A stretch of DNA of 33,022 bases, from the NCBI GenBank assembly GCA_023130895.1, contig JAGMAI010000110.1, positions 1-33,022 of the forward strand, written 5' to 3'. Position numbers and translations under genes: made by a program. Positions within the stretch are counted from its first letter, which is position 1. Each line of letters starts with the position of its first letter. Of this stretch, positions 7,004 to 14,715 are shown piece by piece. This stretch comes from Thermoplasmata archaeon (GTDB taxonomy: Archaea > Thermoplasmatota > Thermoplasmata > RBG-16-68-12 > JAGMCJ01). The notes below the pieces were generated by a model. That model was not told where the DNA came from. It searched no databases and saw only the letters and a program-made list of their open reading frames with translations.

Positions 7004-8780
7004 CGCTCTTCGCGAGATGCCTGGGTTTGTCTATCGAGCATCCCCTCTCCTTGGCAGCGTAGTACGCAAGGAGCTGCAGGACGACGGTCACCGGTATCGG
7101 CGTGAAAATAGCGGGGACGTCTGGAACGTAGAGGACGTCGTCGACATACTTCTCTATGTCCCTATCCCCCTCTGAGGCTATCGCGACCACCGGCGAGCTC
7201 CTCGCACTGACCTCCTTGATGTTGCTGAGCATCTTCTCGTACGTGTGGTCCTTGATGGCAACGGCGACTATCGGCGTCTCTTTCCCCACCAACGCGAGGG
7301 GGCCGTGCTTCAGCTCACCGGCAGGATAGCCCTCCGCGTGGATGTAGGAGATCTCCTTCATCTTGAGAGCCCCCTCGAGAGCTATCGGGTAGTTCACGTT
7401 CCTGCCCAGAAAGAACATGTCCCTGGCCTTGTGGTACTTCTTGGCGATCTTCTGAATCGCCTTGTGCTCGTCGAGCACGCCCTGGACCGCCCGGGGCATC
7501 AGGCGAAGCTCTTCCTTCATCTTCCTGGACTCATCGAAGCTCAGCGTTCTTCTCGCGAGCCCGAGCTGAATGGAAAGCAGGTAGAGGGAGACCAGCTGCG
7601 TCAAGAACGTCTTCGAGGCGGCCACTCCGATCTCCAGCCCCGCACGCGTGTAGATGACGTCGTCGGCCTCTCTGGTGATCGAGCTGCCCACGTAGTTCGT
7701 GATCGCCAGGCTCCTCCGTCCGCGCCTTCTGGCCTCTCTCGCCGCGCCGAGGGTGTCGGTGGTCTCACCGCTTTGACTGATCAGCAGAACGAGGGGTCTG
7801 CCAAAGGCCGCCGTGGAGTATCTGTACTCCGAAGCGAGCTGTGCCTCCGTCGGGACCTTCGCTATGTCCTCGAGTATGTACTTGCCCGCCAATGCGGCGT
7901 GGTAGGAGGTCCCGCAGGCCACGATCTTTATCGAGGGGAACGCATCCCGGCCGAAGCGGTTGACGTCGAAGTCGGCCACCCTCCCCAGAAGGGTGTTGTG
8001 GACGGCCTGAGGCTGCTCGAATATCTCCTTGAGCATGAAATGTTCGTACCCGCCACGCTCGGCGTCCTCAACGGTCCACTTGATCCTTTCGGGACGACGC
8101 GTGACTTCCTTTCCTTCGAAGGTCGTGATCTCGATGGACTCGGGGGTCAGGACGGCCATCTCGTTGTCGTGCAACGCTATCACCCTGTCCGTCTCCTTGA
8201 GGAGAGCGGATATGTCGGACGCCGCGAAGTTCTCGCCCTCTCCGATCCCCAGGACGAGCGGGCTCTCCTTCCTGGCAACCACAATCTTGCCCTTCTCCTT
8301 TGAATGGACCGCCGCGAAGGCAAAGGAACCCTTCAGCATGGGAATGACCTTCCTGAAGGTGGATTCCAGGTCCCCGGCGTAGTTCTCCTCCAGCAGGTGG
8401 ACGAACGTCTCCGTATCGGTCTCGGACGTGAACTTGTGCCCCTTCTTGATGAGGGACTCCTTCAGCTCGAGGTAGTTCTCGATGATGCCGTTGTGGATGA
8501 TGGCGATCTCGCCCTTGCAGTCGGCGAACGGATGCGCGTTGACCTTGGTCGGCTTGCCGTGGGTCGCCCACCTCGTGTGCGCGATGCCGCAGGCACCGGA
8601 GATGTTGGGCATCGATCCCCTGAGGTCGTCTATCTCGCCCTTGTCCTTGTGTATCCTCAGCTTCTTGTCCACGATGGCCACGCCGGCAGAGTCGTATCCC
8701 CTGTACTCCAGCCTCTTGAGAGAATCCAAGAGCAAAGGGGCGGCCTTTCTAGACCCTGTGTAGCCAACTATACCGCACAT
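6990..8780 (-). CDS. glmS: Glutamine-fructose-6-phosphate aminotransferase (isomerizing)
   Basis: Makes glucosamine 6-phosphate from fructose 6-phosphate and glutamine, the entry step to UDP-N-acetylhexosamines. The start is ATG 8780 so that Cys2 (MCGIVGYTG) becomes the N-terminal nucleophile after Met removal; the track's longer ORF is an artefact. Length is 596 aa, normal. Glutaminase landmarks are HTRWATHGKP and HNGIIENY; two SIS domains follow, with CGTSYHAAL and SQSGETTDT, and the C-terminus is KPRHLAKSVTVE. It starts two bases after the stop of the GlmU-like gene, so both are one operon. Its 3' end overlaps the EamA gene by 14 bases. Confidence 0.97.
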   Translation of the reverse strand: MCGIVGYTGSRKAAPLLLDSLKRLEYRGYDSAGVAIVDKKLRIHKDKGEIDDLRGSMPNISGACGIAHTRWATHGKPTKVNAHPFADCKGEIAIIHNGIIENYLELKESLIKKGHKFTSETDTETFVHLLEENYAGDLESTFRKVIPMLKGSFAFAAVHSKEKGKIVVARKESPLVLGIGEGENFAASDISALLKETDRVIALHDNEMAVLTPESIEITTFEGKEVTRRPERIKWTVEDAERGGYEHFMLKEIFEQPQAVHNTLLGRVADFDVNRFGRDAFPSIKIVACGTSYHAALAGKYILEDIAKVPTEAQLASEYRYSTAAFGRPLVLLISQSGETTDTLGAAREARRRGRRSLAITNYVGSSITREADDVIYTRAGLEIGVAASKTFLTQLVSLYLLSIQLGLARRTLSFDESRKMKEELRLMPRAVQGVLDEHKAIQKIAKKYHKARDMFFLGRNVNYPIALEGALKMKEISYIHAEGYPAGELKHGPLALVGKETPIVAVAIKDHTYEKMLSNIKEVSARSSPVVAIASEGDRDIEKYVDDVLYVPDVPAIFTPIPVTVVLQLLAYYAAKERGCSIDKPRHLAKSVTVE

Positions 8781-8782
8781 CT

Positions 8783-9973
8783 CTACACCACGAGGCTCTT
8801 GTCTGGAATGGTCCCTCTGAGGACCCTCATCGCGCTGACTCTGGACTTCGCTCCCACGATCGCCCCGGGGGAGGCGACCACGCCGTCCTCGCAGAAGACG
8901 TCCTCCCCGAGGAATGACCCGATGTCGCGGACCTTGTGGAAGTCGCCCTCGACATCCATCGTCGCCGTCGACGAGCTCGAGGAGAACCGTGACCTCAGGA
9001 AGGCCCCCTCGCCTATGACGCAGTGCGAGATGTGGGAACCTGGCCCGATCGTGGCATCGGACATGATGACGCTCTCCTCCACTACGGAGTTCGCGGAGAC
9101 CCTGACGTTGTCCCCGATGCTCGTCGAGGGGTAAATGACCGTTCCGGGGCCTATCTCGCAACCCCTCCCGATCACGACTGGACCCTGTATGTAGCTCCCC
9201 GACCTGAGCAGGGACTCCTCGCCGATGAGGACTGGTCCCTTGATCGTGACGTTCTTCTCGACCTTGCCGGACTTCTCTTCCCCGATGTCCCTCAGGACGG
9301 TCTCATTGACTCTCAGTATATCCCACGGGTACACGGCATCTATCCATTTCCCGCTCGTGTGTACCGCGAGGACGTCGTCACTGCTTGACAGGTCTCTGAC
9401 CACGGATGTGAGGTCGTGAACGCCCTTCCTGGAGTGCGATCTGATCCTCGTGAACGCATCACTGGACATGCGATAGATGCCCGTGCTTATGAGATTGCCA
9501 ACCATCTCCTCCGGCTTCTCCATGATGTCCGCGATCTTCCCTGAGCGTATCTGGACAACGCCGTACTTCGAGGGTATCTCGCTTTCCGTGATGAGCGCGC
9601 ACGGAGACTCGTCCGCCGAGAGAAGGTCCTTGACGACGTTGGAATCGATCACGTTATCCCCCGGAAGGACCACGAAGTCGCCCTTCACCATCTTGCTGGC
9701 GGCCAGCAGAGCATGGGCAGTTCCCAGTTGCTTCTTCTGAACCGCATAGTCGATGCGGGCCCCGTAGTCGCGTCCGTCCTCGAAGTGGGTCATTATCCTC
9801 TCTTTCTTGTATCCCACGACCATGATGATGTCGTTTATTCCATTGGCGACCAGGGATCTCACGACGTACTCCAGGATCGGCCTGTTCGCCACAGGGATCA
9901 TGACCTTCGGCTTCGAATATGTGAACGGCCAAAGCCTGCTTCCCTCTCCAGCGGCCAGAATGACAGCTTTCAT
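8783..9973 (-). CDS. glmU: Bifunctional sugar-1-phosphate nucleotidyltransferase/acetyltransferase (archaeal GlmU-like)
   Basis: A 396-aa two-domain enzyme. Residues 1 to about 235 form a nucleotidyltransferase with LAAGEGSRLWPFTYSKPK and PGDNV; the C-terminal part is a left-handed beta-helix of hexapeptide repeats (IGPGTVIYPSTSIGDNV and similar), the fold used for acetyl transfer. With glmS downstream at a two-base gap, the likely role is making UDP-GlcNAc or a related sugar nucleotide for surface glycans. Sugar and nucleotide specificity cannot be read from sequence; glucose-1-phosphate thymidylyltransferase activity is a known alternative for this archaeal group. A TATA-like GTTAAATC lies about 33 bases upstream of the ATG. 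Confidence 0.9.
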   Translation of the reverse strand: MKAVILAAGEGSRLWPFTYSKPKVMIPVANRPILEYVVRSLVANGINDIIMVVGYKKERIMTHFEDGRDYGARIDYAVQKKQLGTAHALLAASKMVKGDFVVLPGDNVIDSNVVKDLLSADESPCALITESEIPSKYGVVQIRSGKIADIMEKPEEMVGNLISTGIYRMSSDAFTRIRSHSRKGVHDLTSVVRDLSSSDDVLAVHTSGKWIDAVYPWDILRVNETVLRDIGEEKSGKVEKNVTIKGPVLIGEESLLRSGSYIQGPVVIGRGCEIGPGTVIYPSTSIGDNVRVSANSVVEESVIMSDATIGPGSHISHCVIGEGAFLRSRFSSSSSTATMDVEGDFHKVRDIGSFLGEDVFCEDGVVASPGAIVGAKSRVSAMRVLRGTIPDKSLVV

Positions 9974-10519
9974 TGTACCACTCGCATAAGAAACCCAGGT
10001 TCGATTTAACTCTTTTGTCCATTTTCTCAGACACGGCTGAGTGGGCTACTTGTCCAGAGCCTTTGAGATAGAGGGCAGACGGAGGCCAATCAGTATTGCC
10101 CTAGTCCCCTGACGACCAATATGACACCTATGACAAAGGATATGAGGAAATCAATCCAACCGAAACATGGACTGTATACGCCAACGAGAGTCGAGAGTAG
10201 AGCAATGATGGACGCGACAATGAAGAAAACGCCCACCAGAGTACTTCCTGTTCGCACTCAATCCCTCTCAGAGAGGCTGGGAGAACCTCGGAGTAGAAGC
10301 TTGTCAAAGACGTCAGTTGCCGCGACAATCGGAGAGTCTTGTCCCTGCCTCAGAAACAGAATCAACTGAGAGATATTAGAAGCTTGAGGCGGAAAGGATT
10401 ATATCGCCACAGCCGATTGCTCTCAACGGTCACAAGCTGGAGGGAAACGCCTGTCGACTAGGCCGCAACCGGAGATTGAGGAACCAGTCCAAATCGACTC
10501 TTCTGAGCCGCGTGGACCA
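9974..10519. other. Loosely packed region between glmU-like and the 155-aa orphan
   Basis: This 546-base stretch holds no ORF with a recognisable family. It contains the probable glmU promoter at 10003-10010 (minus), a candidate 55-aa membrane protein at 10090-10257 (minus), and ATTATATC at about 10399-10406, a TATA-like box for the plus-strand gene at 10520. The track ORFs at 10121-10369 (+) and 10128-10328 (-) are not convincing. Confidence 0.5.
10090..10257 (-). CDS. Candidate small membrane protein (55 aa), below the ORF-track cutoff
   Basis: A GTG-started frame not listed in the track gives a 55-aa product with two hydrophobic segments: residues 7-26 (LVGVFFIVASIIALLSTLVG) and about 34-50 (IDFLISFVIGVILVV). 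A purine-rich GAGAGG lies about seven bases upstream, and an in-frame TGA directly precedes the GTG. The clean alternation of hydrophobic helices and a short PCFGW turn favours coding over the overlapping 66-aa track ORF. It could also be the surviving 3' end of a decayed longer gene. Family unknown. Confidence 0.4.
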   Translation of the reverse strand: MRTGSTLVGVFFIVASIIALLSTLVGVYSPCFGWIDFLISFVIGVILVVRGLGQY

Positions 10520-10987
10520 ATGTATGGAAGAGTGGCCTTTCGCGTGACGGTAATCGTGTTTGTCGTTGTCTGGGCATTCCTACTTGCTGCCATCTTTGCG
10601 TTCCAACCTAGATATCCAGATCCTCCTGAAGTCGAATTGTCGGTAATCTCTCAATCGAGTGGGTACAAGATCGAAATCTCAGACATTAGTGAATCCAAAC
10701 ATGTTAACGATTACAGAGTAGCCGTTCTGAAGGATGGGTTAGTATGGTTTGACTGCAGGGATCACTTACAGTCCTATCCAGACTCCTATCCGATTGTAAT
10801 GGGAACCGGTCCGACAGGAGAGTACCTGAACTTCACCAATCTAATGGGGGGCCACGGGCTCACAAGGGGGGACTATTTTACGCTGGAGAGCCTGACTTCC
10901 GGCTCTGAGTACGAGTTCACTCTGTTTTGGCGGTTTGGGCAGCATGGGGACCAGGTGATAGCAAGCGCGCTTGTCGAGGCACAATAG
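10520..10987 (+). CDS. Membrane-anchored extracellular protein of unknown function (155 aa)
   Basis: One N-terminal hydrophobic helix (about residues 6-28, VAFRVTVIVFVVVWAFLLAAIF) is followed by a soluble, beta-rich domain of about 125 residues. The layout suggests an N-in, C-out surface protein. The end of the domain (GDYFTLESLTSGSEYEFTLFW) loosely resembles the terminal strands of archaeal pilin-like domains, but no prepilin peptidase site is convincing. No in-frame ATG, GTG or TTG lies upstream within the open frame, so ATG 10520 is used although its ribosome binding site is weak. Bases here look less GC-biased than in the neighbouring metabolic genes. Orphan; family not recognised. Confidence 0.6.
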   Translation: MYGRVAFRVTVIVFVVVWAFLLAAIFAFQPRYPDPPEVELSVISQSSGYKIEISDISESKHVNDYRVAVLKDGLVWFDCRDHLQSYPDSYPIVMGTGPTGEYLNFTNLMGGHGLTRGDYFTLESLTSGSEYEFTLFWRFGQHGDQVIASALVEAQ

Positions 10988-11074
10988 ATATGCAGTGGTC
11001 TCTGAATCTGGACAACTGAGAGGATTGTGGCGAAATGAATCCGCGTGCACGAAATCGACGATATCTGCCCGGAA

Positions 11075-11869
11075 TCAGTCCAGGGATATGACCTCGAACG
11101 CGACCTTGTCCTCGGAGTTCGCGTTCCTCTCCATGATGTGAGAGATGGCCTCGTTGCAGTGCTCCTCCGTGCAGAGATAGAGGACGCTGAGGCCCTTTTC
11201 GACCGCCTCGATCGATGCCTGAAGTGGTGCGAACTCCACGTCGGGCTCAAGTCCAGCTCTACTCGCGAGGGCCCTTCCCGAGGCGCCGGACACGGCGACG
11301 AGGTCAGGGTTCTCCCCGCTCATCAGGCGCTTCAGCTTGGAGAGGTTCGCTCCTCTGCTGCCCTTCTTCTCGATCCCGGGTATCTTCCCGAAGACCAGCT
11401 TCCCCGGGTTCAGTCCCGCTATACCATCAAGCTCCGAGATCGCGATGTCCTGGCCCTTCTTCGAGCCGAAGAGAGCGCGACCGGTGGATGACGACCTCTT
11501 TCCGGGATAGGCCTTCAGGTAGCCGTCCTCCATGATCAGCCCGACCTTCTGGCCCTTCCTGATGTCGGAGGCGGCGATCGCCCAGCACACGTCGATTATG
11601 GCCAGGTCCTTGGCGGAGGACTCGATGAACCTCCTCAGCTCGGAGAACCTGTCGTGAAGGAACTGAACGCCCTCCTTCGTGGGCTTGTACACCCCACCGA
11701 CGTTGTGCACGAGGCCCTCGGTGGTCATCGTCTTCAGATAGTCCGATATCCCTTGAACGGTCATCCCGAACCTCTCGGCGAGCGTCTTCAGCTTCGAGTG
11801 TTCCCGCTTGACCAGTTCCAGGAGGATGAGCAGCTTCGTCGTCTCCCTCAGGTCCCTCAGCAACGTCAT
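11075..11869 (-). CDS. Winged-helix transcriptional regulator with C-terminal sensor-like domain
   Basis: A 264-aa protein with an N-terminal winged helix-turn-helix (about residues 10-75: LLILLELVKREHSKLKTLAE, then TVQGISDYLKTMTTEGLV). The remaining part, about 180 residues, resembles the uncharacterised domain found behind such HTHs in archaea. Its ATG follows the ABC ATPase stop directly (TGAATG), so it is the last gene of the btuFCD operon. An autoregulator answering to the imported ligand is the natural inference. The ligand is unknown; the two cysteines in the C-terminal part (YLCTEEHC) could bind a metal, but this is speculative. Confidence 0.8.
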   Translation of the reverse strand: MTLLRDLRETTKLLILLELVKREHSKLKTLAERFGMTVQGISDYLKTMTTEGLVHNVGGVYKPTKEGVQFLHDRFSELRRFIESSAKDLAIIDVCWAIAASDIRKGQKVGLIMEDGYLKAYPGKRSSSTGRALFGSKKGQDIAISELDGIAGLNPGKLVFGKIPGIEKKGSRGANLSKLKRLMSGENPDLVAVSGASGRALASRAGLEPDVEFAPLQASIEAVEKGLSVLYLCTEEHCNEAISHIMERNANSEDKVAFEVISLD

Positions 11870-12682
11870 TCAATCACCCCCGCCGCTGCCTCTCTTGGCC
11901 GTCCTTGCAGTGGGCACTATCATCACCAGGCCTGTGGACGGGCTCGTCTCGATCGCGACCTTCACGCCGTACACCTTCTCGATGTTCTCGTTCGTCAGCA
12001 CGTCCAACGTCCCGCCGACCTCTTCTACCTTTCCCTTGTCGAGAAGGACGACGTTCTCGCAGTACCTGACGGCCATGTTCAGGTCATGGAATATCGCGAC
12101 AACGATGAGGTTCCTCTCCCCAGCAAGTCCCTCGATCATGTCCATGATCTGCAGCTGGTAGCCCAGGTCCAGATGGGAGGTCGGTTCATCCAGAAGTAGC
12201 ACTCTCGGCTCCTGGGCGAGCGCTCTGGCTATGACCACCCTTTGCTGCTCGCCGCCGCTGAGCTCGGAGAACATCCTCGACCGGAGGTGCCAGCAGTCGG
12301 TCGACAGCATCGCTCCCTTTATGACCGCCAGATCCTCCTCCGATTCCATCTGAAGACGTCCGATGTACGGGGTCCTCCCCATGGCAACGATCTCGTATGC
12401 CGTGAACGCGAACCCGGGACGGGTGGTCTGCGGAACGACGCCGACCTTGCTCGCCACGTCGCGGAAGCTCATTGCCGACAGCATGTCAGTATCCAGCCAC
12501 ACGACTCCGCCGATGGGTTCCAGGACCCTGCTGATGCATCTGATGAGGGTCGTCTTCCCGCACCCGTTCGGACCGACGATGCCGAACAGCGTTCCCGAGG
12601 GCACGTCGAACGTGACGTCCTTCAGGACCTCCGCGCTGTCATAGCTGCATGAGACGCCGTCGATTCTAAGAAGCATAGGCAT
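11870..12682 (-). CDS. btuD: ABC transporter ATP-binding protein (BtuD/FhuC type)
   Basis: ATPase of a metal-chelate importer, 270 aa. Visible are Walker A GPNGCGKTTL (near residue 37), Q-loop VGVVPQ, signature LSGGEQQR, Walker B VLLLDEPTSHLD, and a switch histidine in AIFHDLNMA. The start overlaps the permease stop by 17 bases (11 if the second Met is used). With the permease and binding protein upstream it completes an importer; whether the cargo is cobalamin, ferric siderophore or haem cannot be decided from this protein. The symbol is used in the broad family sense. Confidence 0.93.
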   Translation of the reverse strand: MPMLLRIDGVSCSYDSAEVLKDVTFDVPSGTLFGIVGPNGCGKTTLIRCISRVLEPIGGVVWLDTDMLSAMSFRDVASKVGVVPQTTRPGFAFTAYEIVAMGRTPYIGRLQMESEEDLAVIKGAMLSTDCWHLRSRMFSELSGGEQQRVVIARALAQEPRVLLLDEPTSHLDLGYQLQIMDMIEGLAGERNLIVVAIFHDLNMAVRYCENVVLLDKGKVEEVGGTLDVLTNENIEKVYGVKVAIETSPSTGLVMIVPTARTAKRGSGGGD

Positions 12683-13724
12683 ACCCTGTCTTCCTCGAGC
12701 GGAGCAGATATATGAAGAACGGAGCTCCGCAGAAGGCGGTTATTATCCCAATGGGGATCTCCTGTCCCCCCGCCACGGTCCGTGCCAGGACATCCATCCA
12801 GATGAGGAATATTCCCCCCGCAAAAGCGCTCGCGGGAATGAGGATGCGATTGTCGGGACCGAGCGTCATTCTGACGATGTGGGGGATTATGAGCCCCACG
12901 AAACCGACGATCCCCACGAAGGCGACCGCGATCGCCGCGAGGATCGATGCGGTCACAAGGACTATTATCTTGACCGTGTCGGCATCCACTCCAAGCTGTT
13001 TCGCTGTCTCCTCGCCCATCAGCATCACGTTCATGTCCCTCGCGAACAGGAAGACCACGAGCCCTCCCATTGCCAGCACGAATGTCGTTATGAGGACCTC
13101 ATCGAACGTGGTCAGGGCGAAGCTGCCCATTATCCAGGAGATTATCAGGTCCCTGTCCTTTCCTGCGGCGTAGAGCATGTAGAAGCTCACGGCGGAGAGG
13201 AAGGACGCGATTGCGACGCCCGCGAGCAGGAGCGTGTCCGTCTTGATCCTGCCCCTGACCTGCGCTATTCCGTACACGGCCGCGACCGTGATGAGGGCAC
13301 CGGAGAAGGCGAGGATCGGCGTGGAGAAGAGGGATGTGAGCCCCCAGATGAGACCCAAGGACACCCCGACGGCCGCACCGGAGGACACACCCAGGATGTA
13401 GGGCTCCGCAAGAGGGTTCCTGAACAGGCACTGCATGACCGCGCCCGAGATGGAGAGGGCCGCTCCGACCGCACAGGCGAGCAATATCCTCGGCAGCCTG
13501 ATGTTGACCAGGATGTTGGAAAGCGGTCCCTCCGCAAGAATGGAATTGAAGAAGTCCGCCCAGGAATATCTGCTGGGAATCCCCGCTCCGATGGGGCCTA
13601 CCGTTCCGAACGCCAAGGAGGCGAAGATCGACGCCAGCATTCCTCCGAACAGGATCACGATCCAGATGTGTCTTGAACGGGACTTCTCGACAACGTCAAC
13701 TGTGGATTCACGAGCCACCGTCAT
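12666..13724 (-). CDS. btuC: FecCD/BtuC-family ABC permease
   Basis: A 352-aa integral membrane permease of the FecCD family, normally ten helices. Visible family signature: LSISGAVMQCLFRNPLAEPY, followed by LGVSSGAAVGVSLG. The last cytoplasmic section FVGLIIPHIVRMTLGPDNR contains the coupling-helix region contacting the ATPase. ATG shares one base with the TGA of the binding protein upstream (TGATG), showing translational coupling. It transports a metal chelate of unknown identity across the membrane. Confidence 0.94.
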   Translation of the reverse strand: MTVARESTVDVVEKSRSRHIWIVILFGGMLASIFASLAFGTVGPIGAGIPSRYSWADFFNSILAEGPLSNILVNIRLPRILLACAVGAALSISGAVMQCLFRNPLAEPYILGVSSGAAVGVSLGLIWGLTSLFSTPILAFSGALITVAAVYGIAQVRGRIKTDTLLLAGVAIASFLSAVSFYMLYAAGKDRDLIISWIMGSFALTTFDEVLITTFVLAMGGLVVFLFARDMNVMLMGEETAKQLGVDADTVKIIVLVTASILAAIAVAFVGIVGFVGLIIPHIVRMTLGPDNRILIPASAFAGGIFLIWMDVLARTVAGGQEIPIGIITAFCGAPFFIYLLRSRKTGYAYAS

Positions 13725-14641
13725 CAGAAGAGTTCAGGATGTATCAGGTGCGCCAGTTCCTCCAACCCGTCGACAATCCTCGGGCCGGGGCGCGATATCA
13801 GGTCGCCGTCGACGGCGAATACCTTGTCATTCTGGATCGCTGAGATGTCCGACCAGCCGGGTCTGGCCTTGATCTCCTCCACGGGCGTGAAGACCGTGAT
13901 TATGATGTCCGGAGAGGATGTCACGACGAACTCCTCGTCCAGCTGCACCCATGGGGATCCCATGCTTCCCGCTATGTTCTCCCCGCCAGCGAGATCGAGC
14001 AGGTCGTCGCCGAACGTTCCCGGACCGTATGTCCACAGATTGCTGTCCAGCTCGACGTAGACGCTCGGCGTCTCAACCCCCAGCATCAGGTCTGCAATCG
14101 TCTCGACCTTTGCGGTCAGGTTGCTGACGAGTCCTTCCGCTTCCGCGTCAGCGTCCGTAATCGAGCCCACGAGTTCGATGTCATCGAATACCCCGTCGAT
14201 GTCCGATGCGTCCAGCACGACGACGGCGAAGCTCCTGTTCTCGAGGTCTCCGATAAGCTCGTCACTGTTGATGGATGACGCCAGTATCAATTGAGGATCG
14301 AGCACTGTGATGACTTCGAGATTGTACCCGCCGAAGTACCCGCCCACGACCGTCTTGTCCTGAGCCTCTGGTGGATAGTTGGAGGCCTGGTCCACTCCGA
14401 CGACCTTGTCATCGAGTCCCAGTGCGAACAGAATCTCCGTGTTGCTCGGGGCCAGCGAGATTATCCTCTCCACTGGTTGAGGCACGGTAACGTCCCGTCC
14501 ATAGTCGTCAACAATCTTCATGCCCGACGGTTCCTCCGTTCCCTGGAGAACAGGAACCACCAGGAGTCCAACAGATAGTCCGCCCACAAAGACAACAGCG
14601 GCTATCACCACAATCATTATCGTACTTGTGCTCTGAGCCAA
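13724..14641 (-). CDS. btuF: Membrane-anchored periplasmic-binding protein of BtuF/FepB type
   Basis: Captures the metal chelate outside the cell and delivers it to BtuC. The start is set at TTG 14641, not the track's 14719: GGAGGAG lies about five bases upstream, while the longer frame would run through the TATA box and operator. The resulting 305-aa protein has one N-terminal helix (IMIVVIAAVVFVGGLSVGLLVV) and no lipobox cysteine, so it is probably membrane-tethered. The binding domain begins VDDYGRDVTVP and shows ERIISLAPSNTEILFALG, the standard family entry, and ends VDGLEELAHLIHPELF. First gene of btuF-btuC-btuD-regulator. Confidence 0.92.
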   Translation of the reverse strand: MAQSTSTIMIVVIAAVVFVGGLSVGLLVVPVLQGTEEPSGMKIVDDYGRDVTVPQPVERIISLAPSNTEILFALGLDDKVVGVDQASNYPPEAQDKTVVGGYFGGYNLEVITVLDPQLILASSINSDELIGDLENRSFAVVVLDASDIDGVFDDIELVGSITDADAEAEGLVSNLTAKVETIADLMLGVETPSVYVELDSNLWTYGPGTFGDDLLDLAGGENIAGSMGSPWVQLDEEFVVTSSPDIIITVFTPVEEIKARPGWSDISAIQNDKVFAVDGDLISRPGPRIVDGLEELAHLIHPELF

Positions 14642-14652
14642 ACTTTCTCCTC

Positions 14653-14688
14653 CTAAAGCATACTTTAGAAAAGTCAAATACACTTTAG
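14653..14688 (-). promoter_or_regulatory. Two operator-like palindromes at the btuF promoter
   Basis: Site 1 (14653-14668) is CTAAAGCATACTTTAG on the plus strand, a near-perfect inverted repeat with CTAAAG/CTTTAG arms. Site 2 (about 14673-14688) ends in the same CTTTAG arm with a degenerate left arm, exactly 20 bp away, about two helical turns. They lie between the TATA-like box and the ribosome binding site, covering the predicted transcription start. This position would give repression. The binding factor is unknown; the operon's own winged-helix regulator or a DtxR-type protein are candidates. Confidence 0.65.
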
Positions 14689-14689
14689 G

Positions 14690-14698
14690 TATAAAAGC
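14690..14698 (-). promoter_or_regulatory. TATA-like box for the btuFCD operon
   Basis: The minus strand reads GCTTTTATA. The predicted transcript start is near 14668, leaving a leader of about 27 bases that contains GGAGGAG and the TTG start. Confidence 0.65.
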
Positions 14699-14715
14699 CT
14701 GACGAGAGCGCCCCG

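Noticed and set aside
10026-10042. CTCAG-ACACGG-CTGAG inverted repeat as a terminator
   Set aside because: Arms are only five bases, no T-run follows on either strand, and intrinsic hairpin terminators are not typical of archaea.
10121-10369. 82-aa plus-strand and 66-aa minus-strand track ORFs
   Set aside because: Low-complexity Arg/Ser/Thr-rich products without ribosome binding sites; the 55-aa membrane frame on the minus strand is a better explanation.
14642-14715. Cobalamin riboswitch before btuF
   Set aside because: The predicted leader is only about 27 bases, too short for a riboswitch; the palindromes point to protein-based control.
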